A stretch of DNA of 64,000 nt from Vibrio sp. SCSIO 43137 (lineage in GTDB: Bacteria; Pseudomonadota; Gammaproteobacteria; Enterobacterales; Vibrionaceae). Where the stretch lies: assembly GCF_028201475.1 (NCBI RefSeq), contig NZ_CP116384.1, positions 248,001 to 312,000 on the forward strand. Reading direction: 5' to 3'. The translations under genes were made by a program, and so were the position numbers. Positions 55,796 through 64,000 of the stretch are shown here, in pieces. The notes under the pieces are model-generated. The model worked only from the letters and a program-made list of their open reading frames with translations, was not told where the DNA came from and ran no database searches. Position 1 is the stretch's first letter, and every line of letters begins with the position of its first letter.

Positions 55796-55827
55796 ACTTG
55801 TTTCTGTGGCTTAGTTTGCGGCTTTTT

Positions 55828-56139
55828 TTATAGCAGCCATTTTAATAGCAGAAATAGCGCCATACTGATACCGGCGGTTGCGATAACATTTTTGCTTTTC
55901 CATGCCACCAACGCAGCAACCAGCGCTCCTATCAGATAAGGGTTTAGTGGATTCAGGTTCAGCTCTCCCCCCGGCAGAAAGACAATAGGTGCCCAGATGG
56001 CGGTGAGAACGGCAGGGCTGGAGTAGTTCAATATCTTCTGTGCAGTTGGGTTAAGCCTTAATGGTATGGCAGGTTCCAGAAACAGATAACGGCTGAGAAA
56101 CACAATCACTGTCATAGCAAGTATGGATAGCATAATCAT
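55828..56139 (-). CDS. azlD: AzlD branched-chain amino-acid exporter subunit
   Basis: A 103-residue protein with three or four membrane helices; RYLFLEPAIPLRLNPTAQKI is the AzlD pattern (P-x-x-L cytoplasmic region). It forms a complex with AzlC for export of branched-chain or other hydrophobic amino acids. It overlaps azlC by 4 nt (ATGA). Confidence 0.88.
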   Translation of the reverse strand: MIMLSILAMTVIVFLSRYLFLEPAIPLRLNPTAQKILNYSSPAVLTAIWAPIVFLPGGELNLNPLNPYLIGALVAALVAWKSKNVIATAGISMALFLLLKWLL

Positions 56140-56897
56140 TGTTTTTCTCCTTCTGTGGAATGGTCAGTCGAGTTTTGTTTTTGCTTAGTAACAGATTCAC
56201 ACCAGTAGCCGGTTAGCATTCCGGCTATTGAGGCGATCATCAGGGCTCCTTCGATCTGGTAGTGAGTACAGAGCACAGAGATAACCAGTGACACAATGAC
56301 GGCCGCCAGAACCGGATAGCTTTTAACTCCGGGGACAACCAGCGCAATAAACGTAGCGGCAACAGCAAAGTCTAATCCGGCTTCAGTCAGGCCGGGGATA
56401 TAGTTTCCCGCCACTATGCCGGCAAAGGTGGCCAGATTCCACACAACATAGAAAGCACCTCCTGCTCCCAGCGCATACCACTTGTTAAACTCCCTTTGTG
56501 ATTGATTTGCACAAACGGCGAACAGTTCATCCGTCAGCCAGAAGCCCAGTATCAGACGCCAGCGAAGCGGCAGAGTGCTGATTCTGTCACGCAGGGATAC
56601 GCTGTAGAGCAGATGCCTTGAAGTGATAAAAAAAGTGGTCAGCAGCAGTGTACCGATACCGACTCCGGCTTTAAACATACCTACGGCAACCAGTTGTGCA
56701 GACCCTGCAAACAGAATGGCAGACATGGCTTGCGCTTCAAATGTGGATAGACCGGCTTCAATAGCAAAGGATCCTGCCAGTATTCCCCATGGAACTACGG
56801 CAATACACAGGGGCATTACTGCCAGAATGCCTTTTAGCAACTGTTGCCTGCCGGAATGCGCTATTTGCGCGGGCGTGTCGGTGAACTCAATACTCAT
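56136..56897 (-). CDS. azlC: AzlC-family amino-acid exporter
   Basis: The 253-residue membrane protein has VVPWGILAGSFAIEAGLSTF and GSAQLVAVGMFKAG, both typical of AzlC/YgaZ, and about seven helices. It pairs with AzlD (YgaZH-type L-valine exporter in E. coli). ATG 56897 has GAGGAG 6 nt upstream, better than ATG 56921. An AraC regulator is encoded 69 nt upstream on the same strand. Confidence 0.9.
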   Translation of the reverse strand: MSIEFTDTPAQIAHSGRQQLLKGILAVMPLCIAVVPWGILAGSFAIEAGLSTFEAQAMSAILFAGSAQLVAVGMFKAGVGIGTLLLTTFFITSRHLLYSVSLRDRISTLPLRWRLILGFWLTDELFAVCANQSQREFNKWYALGAGGAFYVVWNLATFAGIVAGNYIPGLTEAGLDFAVAATFIALVVPGVKSYPVLAAVIVSLVISVLCTHYQIEGALMIASIAGMLTGYWCESVTKQKQNSTDHSTEGEKQ

Positions 56898-56966
56898 ACA
56901 ATCTCCTCTTTTTCTAACCAAATTAGAAGAGAGTGCTCAATGGGGATTGTATAAATTTGCGCGGGT

Positions 56967-57803
56967 TTAGATCATTTTCAGGTACTGGCCGGGGGTAAAG
57001 CCCATGGCACGTTTAAAGTGACGGTGGAAATGACTTTGATCGTGAAAGCCCGATTCTTGTGCAGTATCCGAAATGGAATGCCCCTGTTTTAGTAGCTTTC
57101 TTGCCAGTCTGAGACGGGACTGAATCTGATAGGCGTGCGGTGGCAAGCCATACTCTTTCTGAAAGGATCGAACCAGATGGTAAGGACTAAGATTAGCCAG
57201 CTTTGCCAAATCGTCCAGCGACACATCCGTTTGCGGAAAATCATCAAGGAACTCTTTTACCAGATGAGTCTGGCGTTTCGGATGCCGGGCATCTTTTACT
57301 GTCAGGGAAGACTTACCGTGCTTAGCGATAAGTTTGACAAAGGTTCTGTACAGCAAAGTCTCCCGCAGCAGGCGATTATCTGAGTTTTCCAGTGTATCGA
57401 ACACCAGCCGCAACTGATTGGCCAGTTCGGGGTCATTAACTACCGGCTGGCTAAAATAGGGTGCACCATAGTTTGGCAGGTTAAGCTCTCGGGTTATTCC
57501 TTCAAACTGCTCCGGAAGCGGATACATGGCTTTATATTGCCAGCCGCCTTCTGATGCCGAGTGACCACTATGAACCTGATCGGCATTAACCAGAATAATG
57601 GTGTCTTTCGGCGCGATATGATGACCGCCCGTGCGGTAAAAGCGTTGCGCCCCTTTTTCAATTACGCCTACTGTATAACCTTCATGGCTGTGCATGGAGA
57701 AGTTCTGTTTCTCGTATTTGGCATCAAGTATCTCAAGGCCGCCGAATTCATCGGCGACTGTGAAATTTGCCTGTTCTGCATTTTTTTTCTTAGCCATATA
57801 CAA
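56967..57803 (-). CDS. AraC-family regulator
   Basis: A 278-residue protein with a cupin-like AraC_binding domain (about 20-160: MHSHEGYTVGVIEKGAQRFY) and a double HTH (about 180-278: VSLDDLAKLANLSPYHLVRS and HSISDTAQESGFHDQSHFHR). The family of AraC proteins next to azlC is common and likely activates exporter expression in response to an amino acid. ATG 57803 or 57797 may be used. Confidence 0.9.
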   Translation of the reverse strand: MYMAKKKNAEQANFTVADEFGGLEILDAKYEKQNFSMHSHEGYTVGVIEKGAQRFYRTGGHHIAPKDTIILVNADQVHSGHSASEGGWQYKAMYPLPEQFEGITRELNLPNYGAPYFSQPVVNDPELANQLRLVFDTLENSDNRLLRETLLYRTFVKLIAKHGKSSLTVKDARHPKRQTHLVKEFLDDFPQTDVSLDDLAKLANLSPYHLVRSFQKEYGLPPHAYQIQSRLRLARKLLKQGHSISDTAQESGFHDQSHFHRHFKRAMGFTPGQYLKMI

Positions 57804-57958
57804 GAGTGATTTTTCGGGTGTTTTTATAAGTTTACTTTATGGGGCAGCTTTGTTTTGTACAAAATTGCTTTTTTTGTTTAACAATAAACAGGAAAAAGCG
57901 GCGGCTAACAAGTAGAATACGCGGCTGAAAAGTGTAGCCAGTAAATATTGAGCAAGTC

Positions 57959-59944
57959 GTGGATAGTAAACAGTTTGAATTATTAGCCCCCGGTGGGGAT
58001 ATAGAGTCGATAAAAGCCGCCATTGTAGCTGGTGCCGACGCCATTTATTGCGGTCTGGATCGGTTTAATGCCCGCAACCGCGCGGAAAACCTGACTCTGG
58101 ATAATCTGAATGAGGTGATTGATATCGCCCATCAGCACGACTGCAAGATATTCCTCACCCTGAATATTGTGATTCTGGAAAACGAAATACCGGCCATTAC
58201 CCGCCTGCTGCGTCAACTGCTGAGTACTAAAGTTGACGGTGTCATTGTGCAGGATCTTGGTCTGGCCTACATTTTGAAGCATCACTTTCCTCAGTTGGAT
58301 GTGCACGCATCCACGCAGATGAACACCCACAATAAAGGGCAGATAAGCTTCCTAAACCAGCTTGGTGTCAGCCGGGTAAACCTGTCCCGTGAACTCAATA
58401 TTGATGAGATTAAAACACTGGCGAAATTTGGTCTGCAGCATAACGTGCTAATGGAAGTATTTGTTCACGGCTCTTACTGCATCGGCTTCTCTGGTTTGTG
58501 TTATATCAGTTCAGTGAGAAATGGTGCATCGGGCAACCGTGGCCGTTGCAGCCAGCCGTGTCGTGATCAGTATCAGACAACAGAAGCGGGCAGCGATTAT
58601 CCCCTGAATATGAAAGATAACTCCGCTTTTGGTGATCTGAAAGAGCTGGCCGATGCAGGTGTCTATTCACTGAAAGTGGAAGGGCGCATAAAGAAATCCC
58701 ACTATGTGTATACCGTGGTCGATAACTGGCGCAGACAAATAGATGCTTACTGTAATGGCGATGAGCTGCTGACAGACACCAGCGAGCTGTATACCGTATT
58801 TAATCGTGATTTTTCTAACGGTTACCTTAAGGCAGATATCCATCAGGATATGTTTATCAATAATCCGCGTGACCATTCCGCTAAGCACTTTACTGAAATT
58901 CACGCCTGCCATTCGCCGCAAGAGGTACAGAAGGTTAAGCAGCAGCTTTATGATAAGAAAACCGAAATCATCCGGCTGGTGGAAGAGAAGACCAAAAACC
59001 TGATGCCGGAGCAGGAAACAAGTAAAGTTACCAGCCTTAAAGGTGGTGGTGTAAATGATATTCCCCAGCTTGCTCCTCATTCAGAGTACAAAGGCGAGGC
59101 AGAGCTATCCGTTCTGTTGTCCAAAGCCGAGCAATTAGATAGTGTATCTCGTGACAATGTCACAATGCATTTTGAACTGCCTGTGTCTATGGCGCGCTCT
59201 TTTGACGATCATGTTGAGTTGTTCAGGGAGAATCCGTCTCTTGTTCCTTGGTTCCCTGCTGTATTGATTGAACAGGATTTCCAGATGGCGGTCGATTTTA
59301 TTGAAGCCGTCAAACCAAAGCTGTTGGTAACAAACAACAGCGGAATTGGTTTGGTAGCGCAGCAGCAGGGTATCGACTGGATTGCCGGTCCGCAGATGAA
59401 CGTGACTAACTCTTACGCTATTGAGTGTCTGAGAAAAGAGTTTGGCTGTGTTGGCGCCTTTATTTCTAACGAGTTAAACAAGGTTCAGGTGCAGCGGATT
59501 AAGAGACCTGAGGACTTCCGCCTGTTTTATAGCGTCTACCATCCCGTTAATCTGCTGACCAGCCGTCAGTGTCTGTTCCAGCAGAGCATCGGCTGTAAGA
59601 AGATGCGTATTAACAAAGGTTGTATGCCAAGGTGCGAAAAACACACATCGATTATCAACCTGAAGGATAACCCTTATATCGTCGATAAGCAGCGCGGTCA
59701 CTACAACAGTTTGTATGCGGAGTTCCATTACCTGAATACCGATGTGGTTTCTGATCTCAAGGGCTTGTTTAGTGATTACCTGTTGGATCTACGACCGATT
59801 GAGACCATGACCAGCCAGAAGTGGCAGCATGATGAGTTGATTGGTGGTGTCCGTTCCCTGATAAAAGGTGAACAAGGCTCGGCTGAGCTAATCAGGCAGC
59901 AGGTTTCTCCGACCATGGATAACCAGTACCGCAAAGGGTTATAG
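57959..59944 (+). CDS. U32-family protein with Fe-S cysteine set
   Basis: A 661-residue U32 ('peptidase') protein: LLAPGGDIESIKAAIVAGAD at the N-terminus, HASTQMNTHN and RELNIDEI, then VFVHGSYCIGFSGLCYISSV and NRGRCSQPC, giving C174, C181, C197 and C201. In RlhA, TrhP and UbiU/V equivalent cysteines hold a [4Fe-4S] cluster, and these proteins hydroxylate RNA or ubiquinone precursors with prephenate as cofactor. A proteolytic role is thus doubtful. A second U32-like module with four cysteines (CLFQQSIGCKKM, GCMPRCEKH) is near 540-575. The start is GTG 57959. Confidence 0.78.
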   Translation: MDSKQFELLAPGGDIESIKAAIVAGADAIYCGLDRFNARNRAENLTLDNLNEVIDIAHQHDCKIFLTLNIVILENEIPAITRLLRQLLSTKVDGVIVQDLGLAYILKHHFPQLDVHASTQMNTHNKGQISFLNQLGVSRVNLSRELNIDEIKTLAKFGLQHNVLMEVFVHGSYCIGFSGLCYISSVRNGASGNRGRCSQPCRDQYQTTEAGSDYPLNMKDNSAFGDLKELADAGVYSLKVEGRIKKSHYVYTVVDNWRRQIDAYCNGDELLTDTSELYTVFNRDFSNGYLKADIHQDMFINNPRDHSAKHFTEIHACHSPQEVQKVKQQLYDKKTEIIRLVEEKTKNLMPEQETSKVTSLKGGGVNDIPQLAPHSEYKGEAELSVLLSKAEQLDSVSRDNVTMHFELPVSMARSFDDHVELFRENPSLVPWFPAVLIEQDFQMAVDFIEAVKPKLLVTNNSGIGLVAQQQGIDWIAGPQMNVTNSYAIECLRKEFGCVGAFISNELNKVQVQRIKRPEDFRLFYSVYHPVNLLTSRQCLFQQSIGCKKMRINKGCMPRCEKHTSIINLKDNPYIVDKQRGHYNSLYAEFHYLNTDVVSDLKGLFSDYLLDLRPIETMTSQKWQHDELIGGVRSLIKGEQGSAELIRQQVSPTMDNQYRKGL

Positions 59945-59970
59945 GTAACCTGAACTAAGGTGATAAAAAA

Positions 59971-59997
59971 AGGCTAAGTGGGTTGCTCACTTAGCCT
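59971..59997. terminator. bidirectional terminator after the U32 gene
   Basis: AGGCTAAGTG (59971-59980) pairs with CACTTAGCCT (59988-59997), preceded by A7 and followed by CTGTTTTT, so it serves both convergent genes. Confidence 0.88.
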
Positions 59998-60018
59998 CTG
60001 TTTTTCTGCAAATTAGTT

Positions 60019-61002
60019 TTATTGATCAGCCGGAAAAACAACGCCTGTCTGCTTTCTTATTTCCGCAATCACTTCAGCGACTTCCAGCGAACGCTGCTTA
60101 CAGTGCGAGCATGTGTATCCTTGTTCTATCTGATCGGCAAATACATCCGCTTCATAGCTCATGGTGTTTTCTGCCTGAGGCAGATTGAATTCTTGTCGCT
60201 GCCCGCCTCTTTTTTGCAGGGTAAAGCCGCTGCATTCGGAGAAATGATCCAGCAGAATTACGCCCTCTTCACCCTGAATTTCACTCGGAACATAGCCGTC
60301 AGATACCTTAGAGTGCTGAACCGTGACGATAAAGTTAGGGTAGCTGAGCAGAGCAAGGCCGTGGCCGTCAACGCCGGAGGAGAGAAGCTTGGCGCTGGCC
60401 TGAATCTGTTCCGGCTTACCGAACAGTGACACCGCAGCCGCTACGCAGTAGTAGCCGATATCCATAATAGATCCGTTGGAGAAAGCCGGATTGAAAGTGT
60501 TCGGGTTTTCACCGTTCAGGTATTTCTGGTAACGGGATGAGTATTGGCAGTAGCTTAGATAAACGCTGTTTAGCTTGCCGACATTTGGCAGGTTGCGCTT
60601 CAGTTCCTCAAAGTTTGGCAGAAACTCTGTCTTAAAGGCTTCAAACAGCACAACGTTGTTCTCTTCTGCCGTAGCATACATCTGTTGTGCCTGCTCAAAG
60701 TTAGAGGCGACAGGTTTTTCACAAATGACGTGCTTTTTATGTTCCATCATCAGACAAGCCTGCTGGCAGTGAAGGCTGTTCGGAGAGGCGATGTAAACAG
60801 CGTCGACATTAGTATCGGCCGCAAGCTCATCAAGGTTGTCGTAGTAATGGCAGCCTACGGCTTGTAGGGGGGTGCAAAACGCTTCGGCTGAATCTATAGC
60901 GCGGGAGTAAACTGCGCTTAGCTGAAAACGGCCGGTTTCAATAGCGGCTTCTACAAATCGTTCTGTGATCCAGTTGGTTCCGATTACTGCTAAATTGATC
61001 AT
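60019..61002 (-). CDS. Gfo/Idh/MocA family oxidoreductase
   Basis: A 327-residue NAD(P)-dependent protein. The N-terminal Rossmann fold begins LAVIGTNWITERFVEAA (3-19), and HVICEKPVASNFEQA (91-105) has the family E-K-P motif. The C-terminal domain includes GSIMDIGYYCVAA with the usual D...Y pair. Substrate is probably a sugar or inositol derivative, undetermined. A good ribosome-binding site is not obvious. Confidence 0.9.
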   Translation of the reverse strand: MINLAVIGTNWITERFVEAAIETGRFQLSAVYSRAIDSAEAFCTPLQAVGCHYYDNLDELAADTNVDAVYIASPNSLHCQQACLMMEHKKHVICEKPVASNFEQAQQMYATAEENNVVLFEAFKTEFLPNFEELKRNLPNVGKLNSVYLSYCQYSSRYQKYLNGENPNTFNPAFSNGSIMDIGYYCVAAAVSLFGKPEQIQASAKLLSSGVDGHGLALLSYPNFIVTVQHSKVSDGYVPSEIQGEEGVILLDHFSECSGFTLQKRGGQRQEFNLPQAENTMSYEADVFADQIEQGYTCSHCKQRSLEVAEVIAEIRKQTGVVFPADQ

Positions 61003-61444
61003 GAGTCTCTGCCTAAATCTGAATGGAGTTGGAGTGGATTAATTCTAGCACCAAAAATAACAGCAGTCACAGTAACGGTTTATGATAAATGGTTATTTTA
61101 TAGCGTATTTTTTTTGAAGTACAAGATGATGAAAATTCAAGTTCGAAGAGGATTTTTTTGCTAGTTGAACTGAAAACTGGTACTTGCTTCCGGTTTTTAA
61201 TGGTTAATTTATACTCTTCACCTAGCTATGAAATAAATCACATTATTTATAAGGATTTAGGCGCACTCTAATAACTCTAGTGTAGTAGTGAAGTCGCATT
61301 TTAGATATCGTTAATGAATAAGGATTAAGGAATAATCTTGCATAGACGGATCCGAAAAATGACCTGGAAGACGAGTAGGCGGTTGAGCCCGCCAACTCAG
61401 AAGATGTTTTGAATTCTTTTCCGGTAATTTTTTAGGAGTCTAAT
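61003..61444. promoter_or_regulatory. leader region of EF-G-like gene
   Basis: 442 bp between divergent genes. GGCGG (61378-61382) pairs with CCGCC (61389-61393) in the leader, 51 nt before the start codon. TTTAGGAG (61431-61438) is the ribosome-binding site. No further element is recognised. Confidence 0.4.
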
Positions 61445-63463
61445 ATGCCAAATAAAATCCGCAATATCGCCTTTGTCGGGCAGAGTGGTACCGGCAAAAC
61501 CAGCCTCGTCGAACGGTTACTCTTTGAGTCTGAAGCCACAACACATCTCGGTAGCGTCGAAAAAGGCGATACCGTCACCGACTTTGATGACCAATCTATT
61601 CACTACCACCATAGTATTGAAGCCACTCCAGTGACTTTAAGCTGGAATAAACACCGTATGAACTATATCGACACTCCGGGGCAGACCGAGCTGCTGGGGC
61701 GTACTTTTAGTGTTTTTCCTGCAGTAGAAACCACCGCTATGGTGGTGGATGCAAATACCCCGCTCAATCAGGTTTCTGACCGTCTGCATGCCTTTGCCAC
61801 AGAGCAGAAAAAGTGCCAGATGATTGTGGTAAACAAGATCGATCAGAATCCGGATAAAGTCGTTGAGCTGATGGCAGAAATAACAGAACATTTCGGCGAT
61901 TGCTGTCTTCCTATCAATCTGCCATCAGAAGACGGCAGCAGCGTTGTTGACTGCTATTTTGAACCCCAATATGACGTAGCTACTCTGTTTGATGACGTGA
62001 CCAGTGCTCATGAAAGCCTTGTTGATCAAGTTATTGAAGTCGATGAAGATCTGATGGAACTCTATCTTGAGCAGGGTTCAGAGCTAAGCCCTAACCAGCT
62101 ACATGACCCGTTTGAAGAGGCATTGCGTACTGGGCATATCATCCCGGTCTGCTTTGTTTCAGCTGAAAGCGGCGCTGGTGTTTCCCTACTGCTGAGAACG
62201 TTGGCTGAAATTATGCCTATGCCTTATGAAGGCAACCCGCCACTGCTGGAGAAAGACGGCAAGCAGGTTCCTGTGGACTGCGATACGCTGGAGCATACCG
62301 TGGCTCATGTTTATAAGGTTAGCGTTGACCCTTATATGGGTAAACTGGCGTACATCCGGGTATTTCAGGGCGAGATTAATGCCGGTAGTCAGCTGTATGT
62401 GGGCGAAAGTAATAAAGCCTTTAAAGTCGGTCATTTATACCAGCTACAAGGCAAAAAACGTATTGAGATAAACAGGGCGATCGCTGGTGATTTCTGCGTG
62501 CTGGCCAAGGTTGATGAGCTTCAGTTTGATTCAGTGATTCATGACTCCCATGATGAAGACGGCGTGCATATGCGTACTCTCTCTTTCCCTGAGTCCATGT
62601 ACAGTCAGGTATTGAAACCAACCAAACGGGGTGATGAGCAGAAGCTTTCTGAAATCTTGCACCGTATCGTGGCAGAAGATCCTTCGCTGCGTATTGAGCA
62701 TAGAACCAGAACTAACGAGACATTGCTGAGTGGGCAGGGTGAGTTCCACCTTAAAGTAGCTCTAGAGAAGATGGAGTCTGTTTACAAACTGGTGGTTGAA
62801 ACCTCTCAGCCAAGTGTTGAGTACTACGAAGCGATCACTAAACCGGCTGAAGGCCATTATCGTCATAAGAAACAGAGTGGCGGTGCCGGTCAGTTTGGTG
62901 AAGTGCAGCTTAAGGTTCGTCCGTTAGAGCGAGGCGAAGGCTTTAAGTTTGTCAACAAGGTGGTTGGTGGCGCCATTCCTACTGCACTGATCCCTGCGGT
63001 TGAAAAAGGTATCCGTCAGGCACTGGATGAAGGTGCCATTTCCGGTAACCCGATTAAGGATATCGAAGTCACCGTTTACGACGGCAAGTATCACTCTGTT
63101 GACTCGAAAGAGATTGCCTTTGTTATTGCCGGTAAGAAAGCATTTTTAGATGCGGTAAATAATGCCGGGCCAATTGTGCTTGAACCTATTGTGCAGATGG
63201 AACTGCATATTCCGATGCAGGCAGTGGGTGATGTCTCAGGTGACTTGTCCGGTAACCGTGGCCTGATTGAAGGCAGCGAGTCACAGCCGAATAACTTTAC
63301 TATGCTGAAAGCCAAGTCACCGATTAATGAGCTGCAGGATTATGCCCGCAGGCTGAAAGCGATGACAGGTGGTGAAGGCAGCTTCAGTATGACTCTGAGT
63401 CACTATGAACCAGCGCCACCGGCAGTGCAGAAGGAGGTGTGCAAAGCCGCTGCTGCTGAATAA
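61445..63463 (+). CDS. EF-G-like translational GTPase (FusA2 type)
   Basis: The 672-residue protein has the EF-G domain order: G domain with GQSGTGKT (12-19), DTPGQTE (G3) and NKID (G4), then domain II, III, IV (HYRHKKQSGGAGQFGEVQLK) and V. The P-loop is altered from the standard AHVDHGKTT of EF-G, and the chain is shorter (about 700 residues in EF-G). It matches the class of EF-G paralogues found beside ordinary FusA. A role in stress translation or ribosome recycling is possible, not shown. Confidence 0.85.
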   Translation: MPNKIRNIAFVGQSGTGKTSLVERLLFESEATTHLGSVEKGDTVTDFDDQSIHYHHSIEATPVTLSWNKHRMNYIDTPGQTELLGRTFSVFPAVETTAMVVDANTPLNQVSDRLHAFATEQKKCQMIVVNKIDQNPDKVVELMAEITEHFGDCCLPINLPSEDGSSVVDCYFEPQYDVATLFDDVTSAHESLVDQVIEVDEDLMELYLEQGSELSPNQLHDPFEEALRTGHIIPVCFVSAESGAGVSLLLRTLAEIMPMPYEGNPPLLEKDGKQVPVDCDTLEHTVAHVYKVSVDPYMGKLAYIRVFQGEINAGSQLYVGESNKAFKVGHLYQLQGKKRIEINRAIAGDFCVLAKVDELQFDSVIHDSHDEDGVHMRTLSFPESMYSQVLKPTKRGDEQKLSEILHRIVAEDPSLRIEHRTRTNETLLSGQGEFHLKVALEKMESVYKLVVETSQPSVEYYEAITKPAEGHYRHKKQSGGAGQFGEVQLKVRPLERGEGFKFVNKVVGGAIPTALIPAVEKGIRQALDEGAISGNPIKDIEVTVYDGKYHSVDSKEIAFVIAGKKAFLDAVNNAGPIVLEPIVQMELHIPMQAVGDVSGDLSGNRGLIEGSESQPNNFTMLKAKSPINELQDYARRLKAMTGGEGSFSMTLSHYEPAPPAVQKEVCKAAAAE

Positions 63464-63490
63464 GATATTCTGTGTTTTGTTTCACGTTTG

Positions 63491-63520
63491 CCCCCGGTAC
63501 CGTTGTCCGGGGGCTTTTTT
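63491..63520 (+). terminator. terminator after EF-G-like gene
   Basis: CCCCCGG (63491-63497) pairs with CCGGGGG (63507-63513), followed by C and six T. Confidence 0.92.
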
Positions 63521-63589
63521 ATTTTCTATTGAACTTCTTTTAATGAGAAACAGTCCTATTAACAAAATTCTATAAACAAGGCTTTGTTA

Positions 63590-64000
63590 ATGACAAACAG
63601 ATTCCGCTATCTGCTATTGGTGGCAGTAACAGCATTGCTAACCGCCTGCTCTTCTGCAGATAAAACTGAACAGCATCCGCTGTTTGTACCCTCAGCCAGC
63701 GACTTTCCCACTCAGGAATTTGCATCTTTTGCTCTGTATCAACAAGGGATAAGTGAATGGTTAAAGCAGAACCGGGTAATGCTTAACGGTGATGCTAAGC
63801 AGGAACTGGATAGAAACGCGCCCTTTGAATTAAAACCGCAAAACGGAACAGTGCCTGAAAAAGGAGTCATTCTGGTACATGGTTTGGGTGACTCTCCATG
63901 GTCTTTTATCGATCTGGCGCAGGAGTTTGCTTCTCAGGGATATCTGGTCAGAACCTTGTTACTGCCGGGACATGGTAGCCGCCCTGCTGATCTGATTAAC
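63590..64000 (+). CDS. alpha/beta-hydrolase lipoprotein, 3' end outside window
   Basis: Opens with ATG 63590 and is still open at 64000, 137 codons. MTNRFRYLLLVAVTALLTAC is a lipoprotein signal with lipobox LTAC, C20. GVILVHGLGDSPWSFIDLA (oxyanion HG) and TLLLPGHGSRP are alpha/beta-hydrolase or monoacylglycerol-lipase-like motifs. The nucleophile serine lies beyond the window. Probably a membrane-anchored esterase or lipase. Confidence 0.8.
   Translation, partial: MTNRFRYLLLVAVTALLTACSSADKTEQHPLFVPSASDFPTQEFASFALYQQGISEWLKQNRVMLNGDAKQELDRNAPFELKPQNGTVPEKGVILVHGLGDSPWSFIDLAQEFASQGYLVRTLLLPGHGSRPADLIN

Noticed and set aside
1..64000. tRNA or rRNA genes
   Set aside because: I scanned the intergenic spaces and found no cloverleaf-like sequence or rRNA motif; a covariance-model search would be decisive.

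Overview
The window reads as chromosomal DNA of a marine gammaproteobacterium, most likely a Vibrionaceae member (Vibrio or close relative). I base this on gene content: torYZ-type TMAO respiration, a divergent hdfR/maoP pair, mannosylglycerate catabolism, a CHASE3 chemoreceptor, an AzlCD exporter and an EF-G paralogue. Base composition is moderate, with AT-rich patches at the two-component and pilus loci. I found no rRNA, tRNA, CRISPR array or intact transposase.

Layout. 1-2321: minus-strand operon DedA > ATP-grasp > DinB-like (cut by the window edge). 2492-4073: hipBA toxin-antitoxin with symmetric operators. 4240-8761: LysR regulator and a RidA / diaminopropionate ammonia-lyase / M20 hydrolase catabolic set, ending against a glutathione S-transferase remnant. 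8989-13554: desulfhydrase-like PLP enzyme, DUF1223 protein, Na/Pi transporter, LysE exporter. 13982-17539: torYZ. 17572-21992: hdfR divergent from maoP, which is followed by a GshB-like ATP-grasp and an N-formylglutamate amidohydrolase/DUF1704 fusion. 22279-27285: MFS transporter, Lrp regulator, DUF2000, VOC, MOSC and a DUF2314 protein. 27844-33224: mannosylglycerate locus (mngB, EIIA, divergent EIIBC). 33304-39841: aldo-keto reductase, LytS/LytTR two-component pair, secreted acetoacetate-decarboxylase-like protein, BspA-type leucine-rich lipoprotein. 40288-45865: alternate (TcfC/CS1-like) chaperone-usher pilus operon. 46314-51414: secreted HNH nuclease, orphan HigA-like regulator, double-CHASE3 chemoreceptor, Cds1-like cysteine desulfhydrase. 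51571-54269: two small toxin-antitoxin-like modules, then a cytochrome c gene. 54576-64000: diguanylate cyclase, a 32-residue protein behind a 28-bp perfect palindrome, azlCD with an AraC regulator, a U32 protein with an Fe-S cysteine set, a Gfo/Idh/MocA oxidoreductase, an EF-G-like GTPase and a lipoprotein hydrolase cut by the window edge.

The most unusual structure is at 52635-54024. A DUF4160/DUF2442-HTH pair with its own 24-bp operator lies between two 108-bp direct copies (one mismatch) of the last part of the adjacent cytochrome c gene. This suggests a roughly 1.28-kb cassette that inserted at a gene end while keeping the gene intact. A weaker, diverged case may exist at the VOC gene (tail copies at 24946 and 27651). 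Separate remnant ends of a GST (8758-8943) and of an unknown protein (54362-54454) show that gene-end junctions recur in this window.

The second notable candidate is maoP / ATP-grasp / DUF1704. An ATP-grasp ligase is translationally overlapped with a predicted HExxxH metallopeptidase related to the eukaryotic tubulin-tyrosine carboxypeptidase family, so an amino-acid addition/removal cycle is conceivable (inference).
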